The notes below the pieces were generated by a model, which did no database searches, was not told the origin of the DNA, and worked only from the letters and a program-made list of their open reading frames with translations. Made by a program: the position numbers and the translations under genes. A stretch of DNA of 64,000 nt from Megaustenia siamemsis (Eukaryota; Mollusca; Gastropoda; Stylommatophora; Ariophantidae), in the NCBI GenBank assembly GCA_032433765.1, contig JAVIAB010000073.1, forward strand, positions 62,518,552 through 62,582,551, given 5' to 3'. This document shows, piece by piece, positions 1 through 10,059 of this stretch. Each line of letters opens with the position of its first letter. Position 1 is the stretch's first letter.

Positions 1-1
1 C

Positions 2-104
2 CGTGATAGGTCAGTGGTTAGTGAACTAGACTACAAAGGACTATAGTATAGAACTATTGTTCTATACCACTTGGCGTGACAGGGGTACTTTACTTACTTT
101 TTTT
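2..104 (+). repeat. SINE1 copy, internally deleted
   Basis: The first 40 bases match the tRNA-like head of SINE1 (A-box-like TAGGTCAGTGG), seen complete at 2991-3240. The copy then jumps to the conserved 3' end, which carries the ACTTGGCGTGAC motif and a T-rich tail. The B box and middle are missing, so this is a deleted copy. Confidence 0.6.
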
Positions 105-344
105 TTACTGTATACATTAAACAGTGTAACCTGCGGCTGCCCTGCTGCCTTGCAGGTATACTCGGGTGAGTAAAAGACTAAGGGAGGGTACCCTGAAGTA
201 AAACAACCCCACTGCCTTGTGTGTGAGACTTTTTAGTCAAAGGCTAGCGGAGCCAACCGTAAACAAACCGATGGAAGGCAACAGAAAACCACCATCGTAA
301 TTTCTTTGTACAATCATGAATCGCTGTTCTTAAAGGTTATGTTT

Positions 345-778
345 AGCCAGTCTTAACATATGGATGTGAATCATGGACAATAGAACAACAGACAAGAAAA
401 TCACTGAAGTCTGTAGAAATGTGGTTTTATAGAAGAATGTTGAGAATACCATGGACAGCTAAGAAGAGTAATGACAACGTACTAAAAGAGGCCAAAGCAA
501 AAAGAGAGCTAATTTCCAATATTAGGAAGAAACAATCATAATTTTCTGGCCATGTAATGAAAAGAGAACAGCTGGTATATATTGTAACAACTGGGAAAAT
601 TGAGGGACGAAGAGATAGAGCGAAGCACAGGGAAAAAAATATCAAACAGCTTAAGAGAATGACTTGGCAGAAGGTCAACAACAGAAATGATAAATAACTG
701 TGGAGATCGAAAGTTGTGGAGAGACAAGATCACCTACGCCAGCAGGCCCGGTACTTGATGATGATGATGATGATGATT
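345..778 (+). pseudogene. LINE-D (RTE-type) 3' fragment of reverse transcriptase ORF
   Basis: Reading the + strand gives the post-RT region of a LINE polyprotein, including LTYGCESWTIEQQTRKSL and EMWFYRRMLRIPW. It is nearly the same as the C-terminal part of the longer copy at 61070-62365. Stops and frame changes are present, so it is a dead 5'-truncated copy. It ends in an ATG/GAT trinucleotide run (about 759-777), the kind of short tandem tail found on RTE-clade LINEs. The - strand ORFs here are shadows. Confidence 0.75.
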
Positions 779-794
779 GACAATTTATAATGTA

Positions 795-1020
795 ACCAAC
801 TGGCACATATGACCTGGTCATTTTTCCGCCATTATGTGATTTGACATTAGTGCTTGCCTTTCGTGGCTGTCTTTGTACTAATATCTGTTATTTTGTACCA
901 GATGAAGGCTTTTGCCTACACGTCGTAGTTTGTCTCGTCTCTCAATAAGTTTAGCTGCTTAATATCATTTTATGTTCATTTTACATGAAATTTCTGCGAC
1001 TTATAAACGTTGTTGTTTTA
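795..1020 (+). mobile_element. Penelope-like element terminal remnant with hammerhead-like core
   Basis: CAGATGAAGGCTTTTGCC near 900 is followed by about 110 bases (TTTAGCTGCTTAATATCATT, then TTTTATGTTCATTTT and TTTCTGCGAC). This aligns base by base with the - strand segment 52505-52626, which lies beside a Penelope-like GIY-YIG endonuclease fragment. The CTGATGA-stem-GAAAC arrangement is that of a hammerhead ribozyme core, known in Penelope-like terminal repeats. Here the core is decayed (CAGATGA and TACAC). No ORF accompanies it. Confidence 0.45.
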
Positions 1021-1670
1021 CAAAGCTAAGTTGGACTCACACGTTATTTGTTGTGTCAGGTCAACTTAGTTGCTAATTGTGTATTTTCATCTTTTTTTCC
1101 CTACATAATGTTGTCACTGGTAGTGTTCTAATTACATTGCCGTTTCCCATACTGTTTACTGGTATCACCTTTCCCAGTGGTGTCCCATCTATATATTTTT
1201 TCCTAACGTTATTGTAACCTCACTCTTAACACACTCAACCATTTTCTTTTATGTATCACTGTTATTCACATTGTTTCACTTGCTTTATTGTTCTCAGTGT
1301 TGCCTTCACACTTTTACTACTCTCTCACTTTGTCAATGTTTTCCGATTTATATACTACTTAGCTTCAAGTTGTTTCCCCTTGTGTCACTGTTCTTTTTCT
1401 AATAACTGCACACGCAACTTCCTTTACTAACACCAGCATGAACAGATATCTAATAAAACACAAAATCATTGATTCATCATCACTACTAATAATATCAAAT
1501 TTTCAACCACACCAAAGAATATAATTAACAATAATGACACCTCTTATTACTAGACAAGGGAAGATAATTCTAAAAACTTTTTTCTCTATATATAAACTAT
1601 ATTAACAACGGTGGAGATAATATTTCTTTTTATAAATCACTATATAAAAAAGACGAGAAACGTATAAAAA
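1021..1670. other. No gene seen; AT-rich sequence
   Basis: About 650 AT-rich bases with many stops in all frames. I recognise no element, repeat or conserved motif. Confidence 0.5.
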
Positions 1671-1674
1671 ATGT

Positions 1675-2970
1675 GGACTACCTGTGCAGGACAGGAAAAA
1701 AGGTTAAACAGCTTTCATTTGCGTTGCCTTCGTAAGATTATGAATATCAAATGGCAGGATATCAAATGGCAGGACATGCACTTCATCAGCAAAGCCATAT
1801 CTAAGGAATGTTCATCTGACATTGTTCTTGAATGATGTCCAAGTTAATGAGACATCAGAATCGTGTGGCGGCAGCTACAAGAAGGGAGCGGAGAACATCA
1901 TCAATTGTGTTTTTACTAACTACAGGTCATGTGGCTTCTGTTGGATTGGAAATGATAACTTACCACCACTGTGTGTCTATATGTTTGGAATTGGAGTCAT
2001 CAATGATGGCCTAACATCATCAAGTGCTATGACGATCATCATTTTCGGGAGGACGTAAACTCCCATGGTATATGGTGGATAGGCAGCAGGAACCATTGAA
2101 GGCTATGCCTGAAAAGTGCTCCTTCTTGTAGTTTCCTCATATTCCAAGTCCGGCTTGTTGCAGGAGCTACTGAGTTAAGTGCTCTGTGCACACCGTGAGC
2201 TGAGTGTCTCATCCGTTTTGATCATGTTTCGATATTCCAATTGTTTACGATGAATGATGATATCGTATGACAGGGAACAGTTGGCTGTGTTCACTTTCTG
2301 CGCGGTTTCGCCTTATGTCTTTTGGCGCGTGCTGAGACTGCTACGATGGGGACTACAGTTACCTTTCTTTGTTTGGGAGATGAGTTAGCAATTCGGATGA
2401 TTCCACTGGCACGGGCGGTTGAGCAATTATGGATTTTAATTCGTTTGCTGTGATACCGAGGTCTTCCATAACCAATAACCAATAATTAGGACAAAGTAAC
2501 AAACTCTAATGTCTTACAACGAGCCAAACTCTCATTTATTATGGCAACATTTAGGAGTCGTAGACTAAGGTGGCTGGGTCGTGTAAGAAAAATGGCAAAC
2601 AATCGCATTCCCAAAAAAACGTGTATGGCGAACTTAAGGTTGGAAAGAGACCAAAGGGCAGACCAGAGCTTAGATATAAACATGTTTTCAGGGCTTACTT
2701 GAGGGAATCTCTTTCAGCGAAAGAATCTGGGTAAATCTGGCTGCAGATCATAAGCGCATGGAGAACAAAAATAAAAAATGGCACAGCAACTTTCGAGGCA
2801 GTGGAAATATAAATAAAATTCGGAAGACAAAAAGGCGCAGGAGAAAGGAGATGAGGCTAGTCACCACATTTACATCCTGTTCGTTCTGGGGACAGATCTG
2901 TCTGTCCAATATTAGCAGATTCAGCGGTTCAGCAAAGCAGCATCCAGAATAAAACGCTAATATGTTACCA
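1675..2970 (+). pseudogene. LINE-I C-terminal region, interrupted by repeat R1
   Basis: Bases 1675-1815 encode a LINE C-terminal motif (LNSFHLRCLRKIMNIKWQD), typical of the segment after the RT domain. After an inserted R1 repeat the same kind of coding sequence resumes at about 2535 with SRRLRWLGRVRKMANNRIPK. It continues to 2960 with a basic RRRRKE stretch and a degenerate Cys/His-rich end (TSCSFWGQICLSNI). Several frameshifts and stops show it is dead. A homologous C-terminus lies at 62570-62745 (-). Confidence 0.6.
1840..2482 (+). repeat. R1, unclassified interspersed repeat (longest copy)
   Basis: This segment recurs, whole or in part, at 10672-11050 (-), 13433-13700 (-), 16895-17170 (+), 43778-43862 (+) and 54611-54840 (+). 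Shared landmarks are the GGAGTC/GGCCTAACATCATC area, the GGAACCATTG..GCTATG..GTGCTCC block and a 3' block, GATTCCACTGGCACGGGCGG to CCATAACCAATAAC. The short AATAAC-type tail suggests retroposition. I recognise no protein domain; the short ORFs within it are unlikely to be genes. Confidence 0.6.
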
Positions 2971-2990
2971 AAATACTGACTTATCATTGA

Positions 2991-3245
2991 GCCGCGATAG
3001 CTCACTGGTTAGTGAACTAGACTACAAAGGATGAGAGGTCGGGTTCGATCCTGACCGACGGCTTCCAGGTTCACCCAGCCTTAAATGGGTACCTGATTTT
3101 TTCCTGGAAAGTAAAGCGTAACGGGCGTAATACCGACCACATTACCTCAAAAATCATGTGCAGAAAGTCTATAAAAATTATGGTAACTAACACCATATTC
3201 CCTAAACGCCACATGGCGTGACGGGACACTTTAGTTTTTTTTGTT
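2991..3245 (+). repeat. SINE1, full tRNA-derived copy
   Basis: The 5' 75 bases resemble a tRNA gene with a perfect A box (TAGCTCACTGG form) and B box (GGTTCGATCC). A conserved body follows (TAAATGGGTACC, GCGTAATACCGACCACATTAC, CGCCACATGGCGTGACGGG), then a T-rich end. The body is not a tRNA. Other copies lie at 2-104, 23096-25894 (split), 50346-50581 (-) and 62749-63913 (split). Promoter boxes inside the head imply RNA polymerase III transcription when intact. Confidence 0.85.
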
Positions 3246-3309
3246 TTGTTACTTTTAGTGATTTATCAGGATTGCTTGCTACCAACCACCTGTCAAGACG
3301 CATAAGGCA

Positions 3310-3360
3310 ATACACACGCACACAAACACACACACACACACACACGCACATATATATAAC
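3310..3360. repeat. CA microsatellite
   Basis: A run of about 35 bases of mostly CA dinucleotides, followed by a short TATATA stretch. Confidence 0.8.
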
Positions 3361-3489
3361 AAGAAGGTGGCAACTTTATCGATTTTATATTTTACTACAT
3401 AAAGTCTGTAGCCACCCGAAAGGAAAAGAAGACTGAAAATCTTACTATCGCCGTTTGAGGATTTATATGTTTGTCATTTATGGTAAAGG

Positions 3490-3812
3490 TAAAAGGTAAA
3501 GTACGAGACTTGAACCGGCATCTTAGCACGCGAGTTTCCACCCATATGTGCTCGGCCGCCTATCCAGATATGTTCGGAGATTTCTGTATAGTGTCGCCTC
3601 AAGCATCGAAACTCAGATGCGAGGCGACATTCCTAACCTTCCCAGGGTAATACCCTGGTACCCATTTCTGTCAACGGCTGGGTCGACCGTGGGGGTATTT
3701 TTTTCCCAACCACGAGTACAATTCACACTGCTCCCAGCGGGAATCGAACACGGGTTGTCCGAACGTCTGTAATCCAGTCGGGTGGTTTTCCCAACTAAGC
3801 TACCGTCTTTTA
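3490..3812 (-). repeat. tRNA-derived SINE, distinct family
   Basis: On the - strand the sequence starts with a tRNA-like head with A box TAGCTTAGTTGG and B box GTTCGATTCCC. It then has a body containing GGGAAAAAAATACCCCCACG and GGGTACCAGGGTATTACCC. The 74-codon + strand ORF here is only a shadow of this SINE. It differs from SINE1 in body and tail. Confidence 0.75.
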
Positions 3813-4348
3813 TGGTGTGAAGCGCTTGTTGGTAGCATTAACATAAATCTTTCTTACCTTCTGCTATATAATCTTTTTCATGACTTCTGCTATATAATAA
3901 CCCTGTTCTAGTGGTGTAGTGCGCTACTATTTTTTTTTGTTTTTTTTTGGTAAGATCTCTTGAGGAAACGCTCTAAAAATGAGCCGAAAAGACTTTTAAT
4001 GCTCAGTACTAGTTTTTCCCATTGGTGCATTTTATTAGGAAATATATTTAAAAAATGGAATAAATGGTAACAGAAATGACCTGCAGTATTCCTTTAAAAA
4101 AAACTGAGAGAAGTAGGAATTATATTATATTAATCGTTAATCAGTTTTTTAAAAGTGGTCATCTCTATTACGGTCCCCTCTGTGTAAGGTTATGCTACAT
4201 AATCTATATAAAATGGTTACTTTCAGGCTTCTTTCTATCAATGAATGATAATTTTAAAAATAATTAATTAATTAAATAAATGGAAAATAAAATGTTACGG
4301 TTACATCTTTACGTAGGTGAGTGACAAAGCAAAGAGAAAAATATGTAG
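3813..4348. other. No gene seen; AT-rich spacer
   Basis: More than 500 AT-rich bases with poly-T stretches near 3930 and tandem TTAA near 4261. No coding signal or recognised repeat. Confidence 0.5.
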
Positions 4349-4508
4349 CGGTTCAATAGGCTTTCAACTGGAGCAATAGACACAACACAAATGAATAAAG
4401 ATAATAGCATAATATGCTAGACTATCTGAAAGAAACATATATTATATTTGCTTGTGTACCTATGTTTTGTGTCTATTGTTCCGGCTGAAAGCTCACTGAG
4501 CTGCAACG
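4349..4508. mobile_element. Small foldback/MITE-like element
   Basis: About 40 bases at 4349-4390 (GGTTCAATAGGCTTTCAACT, then GGAGCAATAGACACAACAC) are repeated in inverted form at 4468-4508. Only about 75 AT-rich bases lie between. There is no coding capacity. The layout fits a miniature inverted-repeat element; I could not identify a clear TSD. Confidence 0.5.
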
Positions 4509-4526
4509 TAGTTTTAATTTTGTTTA

Positions 4527-6650
4527 TAGCTTGTTTCAAATCACGTGCCCAACTTCAAAACGCTATTACTCAGTAACCGTTTGTTAAAAACTGTTGAAAT
4601 TTTCCAAATGTTAGTAGAATGCAAAAGACCCTTTAAATGTATATTTAACAAATATCTTGCAGCTGCAGTTTTCTTAAAGCGGCGAATTTCTTTGATGTTT
4701 GTCAAAATTGTAAATTGTGAACCCATAAATAATAGAAATTACCGTAGTTGCTGGTCTATGATTAATTTTCACTAGGTAAAGGCGTGGCCGTAATGGGGAA
4801 ATAACCTAATAAGACAAAACATCAGGAGAATTATTGTCTTCTCAGTTCGAGGACGGACCAGAGGTCAAGGTATACATATCAAGGTATACCTGCATGTCCA
4901 ATTTTCATAGTTGTGTGGTCCTGAAAAGGACCGTTTGTTGAACTAATTTAAGGTAATATATGGGCCAACATTGTGGGGGCTATATACTTTCATTCTGAAT
5001 CAGACGAGTCTAAAAGATTAATAACTGTTTGGGGTTGAACATTCCACAAACCATCTTTTTTCCAATATTCCTCTTCCTGTTTTAAGACGTGGTCTTCACA
5101 TTCAGCCCAATAATCTTTGTCTATATTTAATAAAGCGAGATTAGCAAGAGTCTTTACATCGCATATTTTGAATGTTGTATTTTCATCTGCCACTTGTCCT
5201 TTTAATTTTGCCCAGATTAGTTCTATTGGATTTAAATGAGCATGGTAAGGTGGCAGCCTCAAACTTATATGACCGTGCTCTTGGATAATCTTATCTATTT
5301 GAAAAATCGTTGTCCTTTGTTTTTTCTTTACTATAGATATTAATTCAGGTTTTAAGTACATGTTATTAAATTGTATGTGCTCCTTTGTGAGCCATATCTT
5401 AATAGCATCTTTTGTACTGGATGACGTCGGGACTTTATCTTCCAGTGCAACAATGTTGTGGTTCGCTGCATTGTCCATTATTAGGCAAGATGGTCGATCT
5501 AGTGATGGGAGAACAGAATTTTCAATCCAATGTCTAAATATGTCACCATTCATCTCAGAGTGATAATCCCGATTGTCTATGGATTTTGAAAGAAAAATGA
5601 GCTCTGCATTCTGTATTAGTCCATGTTGTCGACTACCTGCATGAGCAATTATCAAGCGCTGTCCTTTGCTGCTAGGTATTAATCTCTTAATCTTTCCATC
5701 TGATGACTGCCATTTCCTTTGGTTAGTGTGGTGAGCATTGATCCATGTTTCATCCAAGTACACAATATCATAACCTTGCTTGCGCACCTCTTTTACTTCA
5801 CGTAAGTACTTGCTTCTCATGACTACTATATGTGGCTTCTCACAGATGATGTTTTGTCCATTGGAATACTTTCTGAATGTAAAGCCTGCAGCTCTCACAT
5901 TCCTCCATAATGTAGACTTTGATATTTCAATACTGTTGTTCTTTTTCAGCGATACCTTTAATTTTCTTATTGTAACAGTTTCATTCATACCCAACATTTT
6001 GCGAATTTCACTTCTAATAAGTTCACTGTCGAAATTATCCAACATTTTTGCTCTTCCTTGTGATTTTGTATGTTTGGAACATTGACGGTCACGTGCTTGA
6101 ATCCAGCGATTAAATGACCGTTTAGATAAATCCAAAATGTGTCTTGTCCTATTCTCATGGTTTTCTAAAGAATGAAATAATCTTCCTCGTTTAGCCTCTT
6201 TGCAAAAATAGTCATACATTTTTATTGCGATGTTTTGTAAACTGCAGAATTTCATTTTAAGACTCATGATAAATGTTATCGTTCCACGTCTGCACCTATG
6301 AATGAACGAAAATGGAACACACAATTTCTCGTGTTCTTTACAAGTGTCTAATTGTGTCAAAAAACCACGGCGAAAGCGTGCAAACACGTCAGTTTTGGCG
6401 TGTATGGATTTTTACTCGCTATTTTTAACTTAAAATACTGTAAACATTAAGTTTTGACTACATCAATGGGTCGTTATAAATTTATATAAATAAAATAAGC
6501 AACAATAATAACCAAATGTTTTTTTTATGAAATTAATTCCCTGTTGGGTTCTAATCATTATAACTTTACATGCAAATTTTGAACAACTTACAACAAGCGG
6601 TTAAAAAGCTATCGATTTTAAAAGTTGGGCACGAGTTATGAAACAAGCTA
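4527..6650 (-). mobile_element. Mariner/IS630-superfamily transposon, complete with TIRs and TA duplication
   Basis: Terminal inverted repeats of about 60 bases bound the element: TAGCTTGTTTCAAATCACGT at the left and its diverged inverse ending ACAAGCTA at the right. A TA dinucleotide flanks each end (4525-4526 and 6651-6652), the target duplication of this superfamily. The only gene is the transposase at 4990-6387 (-). A near-copy with the same 3' end lies at 29868-31720 (+). Intact TIRs and an open transposase make this the best candidate in the window for a recently active DNA transposon. Confidence 0.88.
4990..6387 (-). CDS. DD(83)E transposase of IS630/Tc1/mariner superfamily
   Basis: This 465-codon open frame encodes a DDE transposase that would cut and paste its own element in the nucleus. 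Residues 50-170 form an N-terminal helix-turn-helix-like DNA-binding region. The catalytic acidic residues are D212 (VYLDETWINAHH), D305 (LIMDNAANHN) and E389 (HLNPIELIWAK). The second D and the E are separated by 83 residues, against 34-41 in classical Tc1/mariner. This resembles the long-spacing group described as DD82E/Sailor; membership is my inference. The protein ends in an acidic DSSDSE tail, shared with both other copies here. The start may be M1 or M41 (MSLKMKFCS); the copies stay similar upstream of M41, so I kept the longer frame. No frame break is seen. Confidence 0.85.
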   Translation of the reverse strand: MFARFRRGFLTQLDTCKEHEKLCVPFSFIHRCRRGTITFIMSLKMKFCSLQNIAIKMYDYFCKEAKRGRLFHSLENHENRTRHILDLSKRSFNRWIQARDRQCSKHTKSQGRAKMLDNFDSELIRSEIRKMLGMNETVTIRKLKVSLKKNNSIEISKSTLWRNVRAAGFTFRKYSNGQNIICEKPHIVVMRSKYLREVKEVRKQGYDIVYLDETWINAHHTNQRKWQSSDGKIKRLIPSSKGQRLIIAHAGSRQHGLIQNAELIFLSKSIDNRDYHSEMNGDIFRHWIENSVLPSLDRPSCLIMDNAANHNIVALEDKVPTSSSTKDAIKIWLTKEHIQFNNMYLKPELISIVKKKQRTTIFQIDKIIQEHGHISLRLPPYHAHLNPIELIWAKLKGQVADENTTFKICDVKTLANLALLNIDKDYWAECEDHVLKQEEEYWKKDGLWNVQPQTVINLLDSSDSE

Positions 6651-6652
6651 TA

Positions 6653-7440
6653 GTCCCTCACCTACGTGTAATCATACCCTTTGTTTCCCTTTTTTTCATT
6701 ATCATCATCAGCTTTACGGCAGATTCGCAATTTTATGTATCTTGGTACATTTGTATGCCTTTAGCCCTTGTTTCTATAACTTTGTATCAGTGAAAATCTT
6801 TAGCACAGTGTTCCAGATCAGCACGTTTAATATAACGTCGATTTTGTTAGGCTCGTCTACTAACTTCTTTGAAGGCTACTTGTCTGCAAATGATCACATA
6901 CTTTCGCTAATGAAACATTCAACACGAATATGAGGACCTCGATCTACACTATTAAAGTCAACTCCCACATCCAGGAGTGTTTCTCTTTGCCAAATTGCGA
7001 GACAAGAATTTGTCAGAGAAGACAAATTAATAATAAATTGGTAACACACTGAATACAATTATATAATTGGGGCAACTTGTGGAACTGTAGCTTAAATAGG
7101 GCAAACAATAAAGAAGTATGATACAAGTGGGGGCAAAATAAAAGCAACGACAGAATAGGTCCAATATGGATAAGCAGGGATACAATTTGGGGGGGGGGGG
7201 GAGATAAGGTTAGTGATACAAATGATCAAAACATTAAAAGCTTGGGTACAAACAGTACATTGTATGTAATCAACAAAGATACAATCAGGGTAACACATGG
7301 AATCTCGATGCAATTGACAGGGAATAGTACAGACAATATGGTATAGAATGATGTACGTGTGGTAGTGGCGAGACAAGTGTACATTCTAGGTAATATGGCA
7401 TATTAGAGATTCATAGTGGACCGACATTGTACACAGAAAC
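6653..7440. other. No gene seen; includes G-run
   Basis: This stretch has scattered short ORFs, a run of about 12 G at 7190-7201 and sequence rich in GATACA-like words at 7110-7330. I see no recognised coding element. Confidence 0.45.
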
Positions 7441-7457
7441 TCATAGGTGAAGAGACG

Positions 7458-7535
7458 GCGCGACATGATAAACATAGAAATGTAGTGGGACGACATGATA
7501 AACATAGAAATGTAGTGGGACGATATGATAAACAT
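7458..7535 (+). repeat. 31-bp tandem repeat, about 2.5 units
   Basis: The unit GACATGATAAACATAGAAAT plus GTAGTGGGAC occurs twice in full and once in part. Confidence 0.7.
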
Positions 7536-7539
7536 ATTC

Positions 7540-8225
7540 ATCGGTGAACGATGACGTGTTTCTGTGTGAGAAACAAGGTTTCAGGCAGGCACATTTGAAG
7601 ACACATTCTATTGTATCTTATTTTATTTTAATTATTTTTTTCTGTGTATACACAATTTGTTTTTTGCTAGATATCTTGAAGGTGGAGTTGAGTCCGGGTT
7701 TAAGAAAGTTGAAAGAGGGAAGTACGAAACAAGACTCATGCATGTGAAAGGAAAGAGAAATGTCAGAGTAAAGCAGGTTGGTTTGCTGTAAAGTAATATT
7801 AAAGTAAGATACTTTTTAAGTTCAACTTATAGTTTGATTTTTAAAATCAATATTTCGTTTATAAATTTATCACCCAATGAATGAGTTAGCAGACTATGTT
7901 TGCTACAATATTTAGATTTTAAATGGTTGATTACATGATTGTTACATTTTGATCGAAAAGATTATCTGTTATCTTTGTACGAGCCAATGCCTATATTTAA
8001 ATTTCGTGGATACTTCTTGTATATTTGACTTTTCTCTCTATTATTTATTTCTCTGAGCAGTGTGCACAATCCCTATCGACTTGCCTTGACTACCACAGAT
8101 ATATGGCTTTATTTTATCTCAAGGTATCCCGTCATTCCTGGACGAGTCATTGGCTTATTGTGACCATGTTCGGTGCTACACACCGGTGTTTACTGTTCTC
8201 ACAGTTAAGAATCACTCTAGAACAT
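7540..8225. other. No gene seen
   Basis: AT-rich sequence. Short ORFs lack any recognisable domain and no repeat family was noticed. Confidence 0.45.
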
Positions 8226-8480
8226 ATTTAAAAAACTATCTTTACGACACATAGTACCATTGCTGGTGTATGTCGAGAGGCAACGATAGAGCCAGAGGGA
8301 TAAAGGCCGCTTGGTCAAGCAGTCGCCACTACGTGTGAATCTCAGGATTTTTATTTCTCCCCCGATAGAAAAAATCCTTTCTGTCTACCGCGGGCTTCGA
8401 ACACCCTACGCCGGCTTTGCAGCCAGCGGAACAGTGGTTTTAGCCGCATGGCCACGCGCACATCTTAGAATATATAAAGA
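8226..8480 (+). repeat. SINE-like repeat, copy 1
   Basis: The first 160 bases (CTATCTTTACGACACATAG to GAAAAAATC) recur at 8731-8885 as a direct repeat. The central part resembles a degenerate tRNA head (GCCGCTTGGTCAAGCAGTCG) followed by GGATTTTTATTT. That GGATTTTTATTT block also occurs in the tRNA-like SINE at 17171-17345, suggesting related SINEs. The copy extends with GTCTACCGCGGGCTTCGAAC. Confidence 0.5.
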
Positions 8481-8491
8481 TGAACAAAATT

Positions 8492-8695
8492 GGTGATTTA
8501 GTCGCATGACAAGACAGAAAAATCTAACAACGATCCATACAGTTCTCAACAAAAGCTACGAAAACAAAAAAGTGAAAAACTCACAACATTCACAGCATAA
8601 GAAGCTAAACAAAGAGCTAAAGATCGCAAACTATCTTTCCCCTCAACTCTGGAAAGCAAGTAAGGAAATAAAGAAGAGATAAATAATCTCTTATA
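8492..8695 (+). pseudogene. LINE-E (RTE-type) 3' end, degenerate
   Basis: The bases GAGCTAAAGATCGCAAACTA and TTTCCCCTCAACTCTGGAAAG match the 3' end of the better copy at 49780-49870. Upstream words (CGCATGACAAGACAGAAAAA, CAACAAAAGCTACG) also align with it. Only the last 200 bases remain. Confidence 0.55.
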
Positions 8696-8730
8696 AACAA
8701 GAACTTATTTGACATTACATAATTTAGTTA

Positions 8731-8885
8731 TTAAACTATCTTTACGACACATAGTACCATTGCTGGTGTATGTCGGGGGGCAACGATAGAACCCGAGGGA
8801 TAAAGGTCGATTGGTCAAGCAGTCGCCACAACGTGTGAGACTCAGGATTTTTATTTCACCCCTGATAGAAAAAATCATTTATTTA
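8731..8885 (+). repeat. SINE-like repeat, copy 2
   Basis: This is a direct repeat of 8226-8390 with about 10 percent mismatch, ending at the same GAAAAAATC word. It ends abruptly, so it is a partial copy. Confidence 0.6.
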
Positions 8886-9690
8886 GTTATTAACATTTAA
8901 CTTTCTATGACCGTCACTGGTGTAGAAATTGTTCAAAGGTTATTTGCTTCAGAAATATCTGCGTAATTTAAAAATGATTTTTACATGCTGGTTTCATATA
9001 TCATTATGACATTCCAATTAGTTTATGTTGCTATGTCATTTAAAAAAAAGACGCCATACCATTTCGAACAATGCATGCTTCTTTAATTCTCTCTAAAATA
9101 ACAGATGTGAATGTAATAAATTAATTTCCAGAAACATGTTTCCAATGAATTTGTTACCGCTGACTGGAACGTCTATGCAACATTTTCTTTTAATTACAAG
9201 TGAACTGGTCATCTGCAAGCTGTTTGCGAATTTGGAGACCAAAAAATACTTCCTCTTTCATTTTAGCTTCACTGTCTTGGAATTTATTTTATCAGTTACG
9301 GGGCGAAAGTCTCTCCTTGTAGAAGAGAATTGCGTACCAAAGGAGGTAGAGGCAAAATTGGTGCAATACAGTGCGCATAAAGAGAGAAGTGACGTGGAAA
9401 AGAGATGACGTAGAAAAATAGGATGACGTAGTTTGCTGGACGGTTGGAAAGGAGAGGATAATATAGTTCAGTTAGAGATCGGCAGCCGCAGAGAGCAGTT
9501 GGAAAATTGAGAGTCATGTAAAGCAAGAACGACAGTAGAAGCCTATAAGCAGAGAAAAGTTGGGATACAAGCCCAAGAGGACAGCTTGAGATAAAAGGAG
9601 GAACAAGCAGAGAGGTCCAATCAGCAGATGAGTATAAAACAAATGCCAGCAGCAACAGACAATAAGGAACTGGTGTAACAGAAGTAAGGA
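8886..9690. other. No gene seen
   Basis: AT-rich then moderately GC-rich sequence. A 205-codon - strand ORF (9296-9913) overlaps this and the repeat next to it. It is leucine/serine/proline-rich and has no domain I recognise, so I do not call it a gene. Confidence 0.4.
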
Positions 9691-9694
9691 AACC

Positions 9695-10000
9695 GGCAAC
9701 AGCAATAGATAGAGTAGGGAGGGCCGTTCGATGGGGAACGGTCCAACTTAAATTAGTTGACAAGCAGCAATAGATAGAGTAGGGAGGGCCGTTCAATGGG
9801 GAACGGTCCAACATAAGCGAGTGACAAAAGCATGAAATGGAAGCCCAGGGAGATAGTTTGAGATACAAAGTGGAACAAGCAAAGAACGGCTGAACAGTTA
9901 GTAATAGCGACAATTAGAATTCTGACAAGGAGATGCCAGCAGGCAACACAGCAATAGATAGAGCAGGGAGGGCCGTTCGATGGGGAACGGTCCTACAAAC
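9695..10000 (+). repeat. Three copies of a palindromic GGGCCGTTCGATGGGGAACG motif
   Basis: The block AGCAATAGATAGAGTAGGGA followed by GGGCCGTTCGATGGGGAACG occurs near 9700, 9765 and 9950. CCGTTC and GAACGG can pair as a short hairpin. The inverse, TGTTCCCCATTGAACAG, occurs within both LTRs at 18.4-22.2 kb. This may be a remnant of a related LTR, which is a tentative link. Confidence 0.45.
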
Positions 10001-10059
10001 GTTAGTGTCGAACATGAATAGGAAGATTAGAATAGAATAAATAATAATATAATAGAGAA

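Noticed and set aside
2991..3065. Functional tRNA gene
   Set aside because: Only the A and B boxes and head are tRNA-like; the body is a repeated SINE body and several copies share it.
3548..3772. 74-codon ORF
   Set aside because: It is antisense to a tRNA-derived SINE with clear A and B boxes.
7092..7376. 94-codon - strand ORF, Cys/Tyr-rich
   Set aside because: No domain; crosses a G run and shows no similarity to any other segment here.
9296..9913. 205-codon - strand ORF as a membrane protein gene
   Set aside because: It spans the repeated palindromic motif block; its Leu/Ser/Pro-rich sequence has no domain, and the repeats explain the open frame.
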